Assembly: GCA_029560815.1 (NCBI GenBank)
Contig: JAKQKF010000220.1
Coordinates: 1 to 6,506 of the forward strand
Origin: a bacterium
GTDB taxonomy: Bacteria > KSB1 > UBA2214
Direction of reading: 5' to 3'
DNA length: 6,506 nt
Part shown: positions 1 through 5,803 of the stretch, in pieces
How the letters are laid out: each line of letters begins with the position of its first letter
Numbering within the stretch: the first letter of the stretch is position 1
Notes under the pieces: model-generated
The model's input: the letters and a program-made list of their open reading frames with translations, nothing else
Database searches by the model: none
What the model was told of the DNA's origin: nothing
Made by a program: the position numbers and the translations under genes

Positions 1-15
1 AAAGTATATGTAAAA

Positions 16-53
16 ACAGAGAATAAACTCTCTGTGTACTCTGTGCCACCGTG
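16..53. repeat. Hairpin plus 9-nt-spaced CTCTGTG repeats upstream of ygeW
   Basis: ACAGAGA (16-22) and TCTCTGT (29-35) form a perfect 7-bp inverted repeat around a 6-nt loop. The right arm overlaps a tandem motif: CTCTGTG at 30-36 and again at 39-45 (period 9), with a degenerate third copy CACCGTG at 47-53 matching 5 of 7 positions. The hairpin has no T run behind it for the + strand, so it is not a convincing terminator in that direction. On the minus strand it is followed by a few T residues, so it could weakly end a leftward transcript. I recall similar CTCTGTG-type tandem intergenic repeats in many environmental genomes, but could not search for them. Its role in ygeW expression is unknown. 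Confidence 0.5.
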
Positions 54-112
54 AGAAAATCTTTTTCCCGCAAACAGTGAGAATCATTGAAACCAATACC
101 ATGAGGAAGAGA

Positions 113-1279
113 ATGGATTTAATCGCAAAAAACTTGCTGGCGCTCGAAAAACTGCAAGTTGATACGTATAACCACGACTTTCTGCTCACCTGGGAAAAGA
201 GCGGCGACGAAATCCGGTCCCTGCTGCTGACCGCGGAGATCCTCTCCGAAATGCACCGGCTGAAAAAGTCCTTCCGCATGTTCGACTCAGGCCTGGCGAT
301 CTCGATCTTTCGCGACAACTCGACCCGCACCCGCTTCAGCTTCGCCGCCGCGGTCAACGCCCTGGGACTGGGGCTCTCCGAGCTGGATGAGGTCAAATCC
401 CAGATCGCCCACGGCGAGACCGTGCGCGAGACCGCGACCATGATCTCCTTCCTTGCCGAGGCGATCGGCATCCGCGATGACATGTTCCTGGGCGAAGGCA
501 ACCGCTATATGCGGGAGGTCGCGGCCGCAATCGACGAGAGCTTTGCAGAAGGGGTCCTGCACCAGCGGCCCGCAGTCATCAACCTCCAGTGCGATATCGA
601 CCATCCCACCCAGACCCTGGCCGATCTGCTCCACATCACGAACCACTTTGGTTCGCTCGAAGCCCTGGCCGGCAAAAAGATCGCCATGACCTGGGCCTAC
701 TCCCCCAGCTACGGCAAGCCCCTTTCGGTGCCGCAGGGCATCATCGGCCTGCTGACCCGCTTCGGCATGGAGGTGACCCTCGCCCATCCCGAGGGGTACG
801 ACCTGATCCCGGATGTGCTTGAGGTTGCGGCCGCGAACAGCCGCGCCAGCGGCGGCCGTTTTACCACCGCAAGCAGCATGGAGGAGGCTTTTCAAAATGC
901 CGACATTGTCTATCCCAAGTCGTGGGCGCCTTACAAGGTGATGCAGGAGCGCACGCAGCTGCTGCAGAAAAACGACCGGGAAGGACTCAAGACGCTGGAA
1001 CAGGAGTGCCTGGCCAACAACGCCCGCTATAAAAACTGGGAGTGCGACGCGGCCCAAATGGGGCGCACCACCGGCGGACGGGCGCTCTATATGCACTGCC
1101 TGCCGGCGGATATCTCCGGGGTGAGCTGCGCGCAGGGCGAGGTATCCAGAGAGGTCTTTGAACAGTACCGCCTGGAGACCTACCGGGAGGCGGGCTACAA
1201 GCCCTTTGTCATCGCGGCGATGATCGTCATGACCCGGATCAGGAATTTCAAGGATGTACTGGCGAAGTTGAACCGCTAA
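113..1279 (+). CDS. ygeW: YgeW-type knotted carbamoyltransferase
   Basis: This is an aspartate/ornithine carbamoyltransferase superfamily enzyme of the YgeW branch, expected to be cytoplasmic and to transfer or release a carbamoyl group on an amino or ureido substrate. In 388-aa numbering, the carbamoyl-phosphate loop S-T-R-T-R is at 70-74, HPTQ is at 164-167, the segment YSPSYGKPLSVPQG (196-209) matches the family's knotted region, and HCLPAD is at 328-333. Sequence from DFLLTWE to the C terminus agrees closely with E. coli YgeW (396 aa) as I recall it. The open frame extends upstream to a GTG at 77 and an ATG at 101. I chose ATG 113 because GAGGA (103-107) lies 5 nt before it and because it places DFLLTWE at residues 22-28, as in E. 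coli. It is the first gene of an operon with a PLP enzyme and a MocA protein, which suggests purine-derived or ureido-amino-acid catabolism. The exact substrate is not settled by the sequence. Confidence 0.93.
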   Translation: MDLIAKNLLALEKLQVDTYNHDFLLTWEKSGDEIRSLLLTAEILSEMHRLKKSFRMFDSGLAISIFRDNSTRTRFSFAAAVNALGLGLSELDEVKSQIAHGETVRETATMISFLAEAIGIRDDMFLGEGNRYMREVAAAIDESFAEGVLHQRPAVINLQCDIDHPTQTLADLLHITNHFGSLEALAGKKIAMTWAYSPSYGKPLSVPQGIIGLLTRFGMEVTLAHPEGYDLIPDVLEVAAANSRASGGRFTTASSMEEAFQNADIVYPKSWAPYKVMQERTQLLQKNDREGLKTLEQECLANNARYKNWECDAAQMGRTTGGRALYMHCLPADISGVSCAQGEVSREVFEQYRLETYREAGYKPFVIAAMIVMTRIRNFKDVLAKLNR

Positions 1280-1289
1280 AGGAGCTGCA

Positions 1290-2747
1290 ATGTCGCAAAT
1301 CATCAGGACGCTCGATCGGGACATCATCAAAAAGACCGCCGCGCGCTGCAAGCGACTCGGCATCACCATTCCGACCTTCGCGCAGCTCCGCCATCCGGAA
1401 AATCTGCCGCCGCAGATCACGGAGCGGCTGAAGGAGATCGGCCTCTGGGACATCCACCCCCTCAACCTCTACCGTATCACCTGGAAGAACGACATCCGGA
1501 CGGGCCTCTTCGGCGGGGTCAACTGGCTCGAGATTCCTCCCGCCCTCAGCGGGGTCAAGGCGCGCATCATCGGACTGGTGGGCAAGTACTTTCCGACCGG
1601 GGCGCACAAGGTCGGCGCGGCTTTCGGCTGCCTCGTGCCGCGGCTGGTCAGCGGCGAATTCGACCCGGAAAAGCACAAGGCGGTCTGGCCCTCGACCGGC
1701 AACTACTGCCGTGGCGGGGCCTTTGACTGCGCCCTGCTCGGCTGCACGGCAGTCGCCATCCTGCCCGAGGAGATGTCGCGGGAGCGCTTCGACTGGCTGC
1801 GCTCCATCGGCGCTGAGGTGATCGCCACCCCGGGCTGCGAATCGAACGTCAAGGAGATCTATGACAAGTGCTGGGAGCTGAGAAACGATCCGCTCAATGT
1901 GATCTTTAACCAGTTCGATGAATTCGGCAATCCGATCTACCATTACAACGTCACCGGCCCGGCTATCGACGAAGTGCTGACCGGGCTGGGAAACCCGGCA
2001 CTGCGCCCCGCCGCTTTCATCTCGGCGACCGGATCGGCCGGCACCATCGCGGCCGGGGATTACCTCAAGAAGCTCCATCCGCACCTCAAGGTGGTGGCGA
2101 GCGAGGCGCTGCAGTGCCCCACCCTGCTGATGAACGGCTTTGGCGGCCACCGCATCGAGGGGATCGGCGACAAGCACGTCCCGTGGGTGCACAATGTGCG
2201 CAATACCGACGCCGTCGCCGCCATTGACGACGAAGACTGCATGCGGCTGCTGCGCCTCTTTAACGAGCCGGCGGGCCATGAGTATCTGGCCGGGACCGGT
2301 CTGGATGCCGCGCTCATCGAGAGCCTCCCCCTGCTGGGCATCTCGTGCATCGCCAATCTGCTGGCGGCCATCAAGACGGCCAAATATTTCGAGCTCGGTG
2401 AGCAGGATGTGATCCTCACCATTTTTACCGATTCCGCAGAGATGTACCAGTCGCGGCTGACCGAACTCGCCGCCGGGCGCGGCGCCTACCGGCGCGACGA
2501 CGCCCTGCGTGACCACGCGGGTCCCCTGGCCCACCAATCGGTGGATTATTTCAGGGAGCTTTCCTATATGGATCGAAAGGCGATCCATAATCTAAAATAC
2601 TACACCTGGGTGGAGCAGCAGGGCAAGAGCTGTGAGGAGATCCAGGCCCAGTGGGAGCCCGAATACTGGCGGAAACTGTTCGAGGATGAAGTGCCCGTTT
2701 TCGACCGTCTGATCGAGGAGTTCAATGCCGCGATCGCGGAGGCGTAA
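1290..2747 (+). CDS. Fold-type II PLP-dependent enzyme (cysteine synthase/tryptophan synthase beta superfamily), substrate unknown
   Basis: This 485-aa cytoplasmic enzyme has the motif order of fold-type II PLP enzymes. The likely Schiff-base lysine is K107 in FPTGAHKVGAAFG; the GAHK sequence recalls TrpB more than cysteine synthase. A substrate/carboxylate loop STGNYCRG lies at 135-142, a Gly/Ser-rich PLP-phosphate loop ATGSAGT at 246-252, EGIG at 290-293 and TDSAEMY at 380-386. About 100 residues follow the core; they are rich in Trp, Tyr and charged residues and resemble no domain I recognise. AAGGAG (1279-1284) overlaps the ygeW stop and sits 5 nt before the ATG, so translation is probably coupled. 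In E. coli this operon slot is held by YgeX (2,3-diaminopropionate ammonia-lyase, 398 aa). This protein is longer and does not match my memory of YgeX motifs. An ammonia-lyase or related beta-elimination/replacement activity on the YgeW product is an inference; a cysteine-synthase-like activity is an alternative. Confidence 0.85.
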   Translation: MSQIIRTLDRDIIKKTAARCKRLGITIPTFAQLRHPENLPPQITERLKEIGLWDIHPLNLYRITWKNDIRTGLFGGVNWLEIPPALSGVKARIIGLVGKYFPTGAHKVGAAFGCLVPRLVSGEFDPEKHKAVWPSTGNYCRGGAFDCALLGCTAVAILPEEMSRERFDWLRSIGAEVIATPGCESNVKEIYDKCWELRNDPLNVIFNQFDEFGNPIYHYNVTGPAIDEVLTGLGNPALRPAAFISATGSAGTIAAGDYLKKLHPHLKVVASEALQCPTLLMNGFGGHRIEGIGDKHVPWVHNVRNTDAVAAIDDEDCMRLLRLFNEPAGHEYLAGTGLDAALIESLPLLGISCIANLLAAIKTAKYFELGEQDVILTIFTDSAEMYQSRLTELAAGRGAYRRDDALRDHAGPLAHQSVDYFRELSYMDRKAIHNLKYYTWVEQQGKSCEEIQAQWEPEYWRKLFEDEVPVFDRLIEEFNAAIAEA

Positions 2748-2751
2748 AGGT

Positions 2752-3384
2752 ATGCCTGATCCCCTCGGCGCGGTGGTGCTGGCGGCCGGCAGCGGCCGCC
2801 GCATTGGCACGCCAAAGCTCCGTCTGGAGGTGGAGGGGCGTAGCTACCTGGGGCGCATCCTCGCGCAGCTGGTACGGACGGAGATCGGGCCGGTCGTGAT
2901 CGTAGTCGCCGCGGCTGAGGAGGAGTGGGCCCGCAATCTTGTGAGAGAAGAAAACCGGTTCAGCGATCCGCGGCCGAAAGAAACGCCGGCCCGGCAGCAT
3001 GGGGCGGAAGCCGCCCTGCTGGTCAATCCCCATCCGGAGCAGGGCATGTTCTCATCGATCCGGCTGGGGGTCGCCGCGCTGATGGAGTGCGCCGGCCTTT
3101 TGATCGTGCCGGTGGACCATCCCTTTGTCGCCGATTCAACCATCATCCAGTTGAAACGCGCTTTCCTGCAAAATCCGGCGGCGGTCATCAAAGCCGCCTT
3201 TCACGGCCGTTCGGGCCATCCCATCATCATCCCGCAAACTGTGTTTCAAACCGTGCTGGCTGCCGGGCCGGACGCCTCCCTGCGCGAACTCTTGCGTGCT
3301 GCTACAGTACAGCAGCTCTCGATCGAAGTGGATGACGAGGGAATCCTGCGGAACATCAATGAACGGGGCGATCTGGAATGCTGA
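2752..3384 (+). CDS. mocA: MocA-like molybdenum cofactor cytidylyltransferase (NTP-transferase fold)
   Basis: The 210-aa product has the MobA/MocA nucleotidyltransferase pattern. The N-terminal nucleotide-binding loop is LAAGSGRRIGTPKL (10-23). NPHPEQGMFSSIRLG (92-106) matches the family's substrate-site segment, and PVDHPF (120-125) supplies a candidate metal-binding Asp122. GRSGHP (152-157) is a MocA hallmark, and the protein ends with the usual I-N-E-R-G-D-L segment. MocA uses CTP to convert Mo-molybdopterin into its cytosine dinucleotide form for xanthine-dehydrogenase-type hydroxylases. An in-frame ATG lies upstream at 2725 inside the previous gene. ATG 2752 is preferred because GGAGG (2738-2742) is 9 nt before it and because the nucleotide-binding loop then starts near residue 10. 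It begins 4 nt after the PLP enzyme stop, so it is in the same operon. This agrees with the E. coli ygeW locus, where ygfJ/mocA is nearby. No molybdenum hydroxylase gene is in the window. A nucleotidyltransferase with another acceptor remains possible. Confidence 0.85.
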   Translation: MPDPLGAVVLAAGSGRRIGTPKLRLEVEGRSYLGRILAQLVRTEIGPVVIVVAAAEEEWARNLVREENRFSDPRPKETPARQHGAEAALLVNPHPEQGMFSSIRLGVAALMECAGLLIVPVDHPFVADSTIIQLKRAFLQNPAAVIKAAFHGRSGHPIIIPQTVFQTVLAAGPDASLRELLRAATVQQLSIEVDDEGILRNINERGDLEC

Positions 3385-3439
3385 CAAGTCAGACCACTGC
3401 GGTAAAGACCAAACAAGGATCAGCAAACAAGGAAAATGA

Positions 3440-4666
3440 ATGAAACGAATACTCCCGGTTACCATCATCTGCCTCTTAATCATCGCTCCCGGCTTTATGC
3501 AGCTGCCGCCGGCCGCCGAAATCGAACTGGTCGAGAGCATTCCGGTCGAGACCACGCTGGACAATCCCGATATCCGCAACACCCTCGAAGTCTGGCTCGA
3601 GCTGATCGGGGGAGCGCGCAGGAGCATCGATCTGGAGCAGTTCTACCTTTCACACCGCCCGGGCGAGACTCTGGATCAGGTCATCGCGGCCCTGGAGGCG
3701 GCAGGCCGCCGCGGCGTTCAGGTCCGCATTCTGGCGGACGCACGGATGTATAAAACCTATCCGGTCCTGATCGATTCGCTCGGCAGGCTGGAAAATATCA
3801 CCACGCGCGTGATCGACATGGCGGCCCTGGCCGGCGGCATCCAGCACGCCAAATACATGGTGATCGACCGCGAGACGATCTTCATCGGCAGCCAGAATTT
3901 TGACTGGCGGGCGCTGACCCACATTCACGAGATGGGCATCAGGATCCGGAACAGCCGGATCGCCGCCTTTTATCAGGAGCTTTTTGATCTCGACTGGCGT
4001 CTGGCGGCCGGAGAGCCGGCGGATTCGCTTCTGGCCGCAATCACGCCCGCGGGGAACGAAATGCCGCTGCTGGTCGACGCGCGCGACTATGGCCCGGCGG
4101 CTGTTCAGCCCACCTGCAGCCCCCGTTCCCTGATGCCCGATACCTCACTCTGGGATCAGCGGCAGATAGTCCGGCTCCTCGACGGGGCCGAAAAGGAGAT
4201 CGCCGTGCAGTTTCTCTCCTATTCGCCGCGGGAAAGAGACGGCCGGATCTACGCAGCGCTCGATGGCGCCCTGCGCCGGGCGGCAGCGAGAAAGGTCACT
4301 GTGCGTATGCTGGTAGCCGACTGGCAAAAGGGCACGCGAGCGGAAGGCCATCTCAAGGAGCTGGCGGGTGTGCCGGGCATGGAAGTGCGCTTCAGTGTCA
4401 TCCCGGAATGGACGGGCGGCTATATTTCCTTTGCGCGGGTGGAACACTGCAAATTCATCACGGTGGATGGAGAGGTGTTCTGGCTGGGCACCAGCAACGG
4501 CGCGCGGAGCTATTTTCACACCTCGCGCAACGCGGGGGTGATCATTCACAACTCCAGCCTGGCGGGGAGGCTGAGGCAGGTCTTTGACAAAAGCTGGGAG
4601 AGCGGCTACGCCGAGCCGGTCGACCCCGGGAAATCCTATACTCCGCGCCGTCATGACGGCGAATAG
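3440..4666 (+). CDS. Exported two-domain phospholipase D superfamily protein, PLD3/PLD4-like
   Basis: This 408-aa protein begins with KR followed by a hydrophobic stretch (about residues 4-20), a signal peptide or N-terminal anchor, so it should act outside the cytoplasm. It has two HKD motifs: H136-x-K138-x4-D143 with GSQN at 150-153, and H336-x-K338-x4-D343 with GTSN at 350-353. All catalytic residues of both halves are present. DWRALT follows the first motif and RSYFHT the second; together with an S-P-x-x-L-x-P segment near 227-233 opening the second half, these recall animal PLD3/PLD4 and vaccinia K4 rather than cardiolipin synthases. PLD3 and PLD4 are known as 5'-exonucleases, so nuclease or phosphodiesterase activity on extracytoplasmic nucleic acid or lipid is plausible but unproven. 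AAGGA (3429-3433) sits 6 nt before the ATG. A 55-nt gap separates it from mocA, so it may share the transcript or have its own promoter; I see no functional link to the operon upstream. Confidence 0.88.
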   Translation: MKRILPVTIICLLIIAPGFMQLPPAAEIELVESIPVETTLDNPDIRNTLEVWLELIGGARRSIDLEQFYLSHRPGETLDQVIAALEAAGRRGVQVRILADARMYKTYPVLIDSLGRLENITTRVIDMAALAGGIQHAKYMVIDRETIFIGSQNFDWRALTHIHEMGIRIRNSRIAAFYQELFDLDWRLAAGEPADSLLAAITPAGNEMPLLVDARDYGPAAVQPTCSPRSLMPDTSLWDQRQIVRLLDGAEKEIAVQFLSYSPRERDGRIYAALDGALRRAAARKVTVRMLVADWQKGTRAEGHLKELAGVPGMEVRFSVIPEWTGGYISFARVEHCKFITVDGEVFWLGTSNGARSYFHTSRNAGVIIHNSSLAGRLRQVFDKSWESGYAEPVDPGKSYTPRRHDGE

Positions 4667-4713
4667 AGCCACTTCCAGCGCCGGCGTTGATGAAATGGAA
4701 CGCAGGCTCTTTT
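4666..4713 (+). terminator. Possible bulged intrinsic terminator of the PLD-like gene
   Basis: GAGCC (4666-4670) pairs with GGCTC (4705-4709), and TTCCA (4673-4677) pairs with TGGAA (4696-4700) inside it. Internal loops of 2 and 4 nt separate the two helices, and TTTT (4710-4713) follows directly. The stem starts at the last base of the PLD stop codon, a good position for a terminator. The interrupted stem and short T run make its strength uncertain. Confidence 0.42.
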
Positions 4714-4718
4714 CCGCT

Positions 4719-4727
4719 TGATATAAT
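4719..4727 (+). promoter_or_regulatory. Perfect extended -10 promoter element
   Basis: TG-A-TATAAT matches the consensus extended -10 box exactly. No good -35 hexamer lies 16-18 nt upstream, which extended -10 promoters can tolerate. Transcription would start near 4733-4736 on the + strand and run antisense through the Cdd1-like gene toward pspC. No + strand gene begins nearby, so the product would be a small or antisense RNA. A chance match is possible, but the surrounding DNA is GC-rich, which makes it less likely than in AT-rich DNA. Confidence 0.35.
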
Positions 4728-4771
4728 GCGCTGCAAGTCCGGAAGCAATCCAGCCTTGCCAGAGAGGCGCA
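4727..4771 (+). other. Foldable intergenic segment after the extended -10 box
   Basis: TGCGC (4727-4731) can pair with GCGCA (4767-4771), and GCAAG (4733-4737) with CTTGC (4755-4759), enclosing a loop that contains GTCCGGAAG next to CAGCC. The loop resembles the conserved apical part of bacterial SRP (4.5S) RNA, but the spacing and the bases between those blocks differ from the SRP consensus. I do not call it SRP RNA. It may be an unassigned small RNA, or simply the spacer between two convergent genes. Confidence 0.2.
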
Positions 4772-4781
4772 GCCGGCGGGA

Positions 4782-5081
4782 TCAGGGCGTCTCAGGGTGG
4801 GCGCAGGCGCCCTCTTTCCAGTTCCACCATTTGAGCAGCTCGGGATCATGGCGGTCGTGGCTGGCATAGTAAACCGCCTCACGGAAGACATAGAGGACGC
4901 AGCGGTCCATGTGGCCGCCGTAGCTTTCACAGAGCCGCGCGTACATCCCCTCCGGATCCGCATCCCGGAGCTGGGAGACGCGATGGTAGCCCAGTTCGGC
5001 GAGATGTGCGGCGATGTTCGGGCCGACGCCGGGGATGATCTGCAGATCATCCGGATTGCGGGATCTCACTTTTCTTGTCAC
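4782..5081 (-). CDS. Cdd1-like helix-hairpin-helix protein ('pathogenicity locus' family)
   Basis: The product is a 99-aa cytoplasmic protein. A helix-hairpin-helix signature IPGVGPNIA lies at 16-24, the motif used for sequence-independent DNA backbone contact. DRCVLYVFREAVYYA (59-73) and LLKWWNWK (82-89) match what I recall of the Cdd1 family, named after a gene beside the Clostridioides difficile pathogenicity locus. Its biochemical role is not established. The open frame runs back to a TTG at 5168, but I chose the GTG at 5081. AGGAG (complement of 5092-5096) lies 10 nt upstream, and the residues before it (MYSGGGFAIF onward) look like translated leader, not family sequence. It is convergent with the PLD gene and divergent from pspC. 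DNA binding is inferred from the motif only. Confidence 0.85.
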   Translation of the reverse strand: MTRKVRSRNPDDLQIIPGVGPNIAAHLAELGYHRVSQLRDADPEGMYARLCESYGGHMDRCVLYVFREAVYYASHDRHDPELLKWWNWKEGACAHPETP

Positions 5082-5179
5082 AGGTGGATTACTCCTTTGC
5101 TTTAGCCCGACAAGCCGTTCAAGATGCAGGGTATGGTAAAAGATAGCAAAACCGCCTCCGGAATACAAGCGGATTCATT

Positions 5180-5211
5180 CAGCTCCAAAAAAACGGAGGA
5201 AACAGGAGCTG
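5180..5211 (+). promoter_or_regulatory. Inverted repeat in the pspC leader covering an alternative ribosome binding site
   Basis: CAGCTCC (5180-5186) and GGAGCTG (5205-5211) are exact reverse complements separated by 18 nt. The right arm contains most of AGGAG (5204-5208), which would otherwise serve an in-frame ATG at 5215. A second possible pairing joins CCTCCG (5155-5160) with CGGAGG (5194-5199). The rest of the 190-nt divergent gap (5082-5271) should carry the promoters of both genes, but I found no convincing -35/-10 pair on either strand. Confidence 0.35.
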
Positions 5212-5271
5212 TTGATGAATCTTTTACCCGGATTCTGCGTAGAAAAGGGTGTAAACAAAGGAGGCCTGACA

Positions 5272-5706
5272 ATGACAGAGAACACCCTACACCGGCTGGC
5301 CAAGTCAAACAGCGACAGGATCATCGGCGGAGTATGCGGCGGACTCGGCCAACACACCAGCATTCCCGCCTGGACCTGGCGGCTGCTGTTCCTCTTTGCC
5401 TTTATTTGCTTTGGCACCGGAGCGCTGCTCTACATCCTGATGTGGATTTTTATGCCCGCTGCAGCCGCTGCGGCACCCGGAGAGGCGCCGAAAAACACCT
5501 GGCTGCACACCATCACCCGCTCTGAAACGGACCGCAAGCTCGGCGGGGTCTGCGGCGGATTGGGGGAACACAGTGATATACCCTCATGGACCTGGCGCGT
5601 GATCTTTGTCACTCTCGCTTTCTTTTATTGTGTCGGAGTTCCCGTCTATATTCTGCTGTGGATATTCATTCCCAAAGCAACATCCGGCACCGTGCAGGCC
5701 GCCTGA
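5272..5706 (+). CDS. Tandem double-PspC-domain membrane protein
   Basis: The 144-aa protein consists of two homologous PspC units at about 8-62 and 81-135. Each has a D-R-x-x-G-G-V-C-G-G-L-G motif (15-26 and 87-98), an IPxWTWR segment (31-37 and 103-109) and a hydrophobic stretch ending in IFMP or IFIP. An Ala-rich linker joins them. It is expected to be an inner-membrane protein. Single PspC proteins act in the phage-shock/envelope-stress response with PspA; no pspA or pspB is seen here. ATG 5272 is chosen because AAAGGAGG (5257-5264) lies 7 nt upstream and because the PspC unit then begins near residue 8. A second in-frame ATG at 5215 also has a fair AGGAG site and would add 19 residues. 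The gene ends in a strong terminator and is probably monocistronic. A stress role is family inference. Confidence 0.9.
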   Translation: MTENTLHRLAKSNSDRIIGGVCGGLGQHTSIPAWTWRLLFLFAFICFGTGALLYILMWIFMPAAAAAAPGEAPKNTWLHTITRSETDRKLGGVCGGLGEHSDIPSWTWRVIFVTLAFFYCVGVPVYILLWIFIPKATSGTVQAA

Positions 5707-5748
5707 TCAGAGGCCCCGGGTCGGAAGCAATCGCCCCATAAAAGTTCG

Positions 5749-5785
5749 ATGCCCGGACGGCTTGGCCGTCCGGGCATTTTTATTT
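5749..5785 (+). terminator. Strong intrinsic terminator of pspC
   Basis: A perfect stem joins 5749-5761 (ATGCCCGGACGGC) to 5765-5777 around a 3-nt loop, or 12 bp around a 5-nt loop. TTTTTATTT (5777-5785) follows directly. It lies 43 nt after the pspC stop, between convergent genes. On the minus strand the stem is followed only by CGAACTTTTA, so it would be a weaker terminator for the lipoprotein gene. Confidence 0.93.
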
Positions 5786-5803
5786 GGCTTCGCGCCGGCC
5801 GCG

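Noticed and set aside
287..1465. 392-aa open frame on the minus strand opposite ygeW
   Set aside because: Shadow of the ygeW coding frame; it spans the ygeW/PLP gene junction and shows no recognisable domain.
1248..2588. 446-aa open frame on the minus strand opposite the PLP enzyme
   Set aside because: It is antisense to a well-supported gene, has no family-like motifs, and reads as Arg/Gly/Ala/Asp/Val-rich shadow translation typical of GC-rich codon bias.
4733..4759. Bacterial small SRP (4.5S) RNA
   Set aside because: GTCCGGAAG and CAGCC resemble the apical domain, but the intervening bases (CAATC) do not match the conserved GGAAGCAG pattern and no long flanking helix of the usual kind is visible. 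Kept only as an unassigned foldable segment.
4145..5050. 301-aa open frame on the minus strand across the PLD gene end and the Cdd1-like gene
   Set aside because: It overlaps two better supported genes in other frames and has low-complexity Ser/Arg/Pro/Ala content without motifs.
5082..5271. Sigma-70 promoters for the divergent Cdd1-like and pspC genes
   Set aside because: Promoters must exist here, but candidates such as TATGGT (5132-5137) lack a matching -35 element, so no specific site is claimed.
4740..5732. 11-nt direct repeat CGGAAGCAATC at 4740-4750 and 5722-5732, both in intergenic gaps
   Set aside because: An exact 11-mer pair is expected by chance in a window this size, and the flanks and possible folds of the two copies differ.
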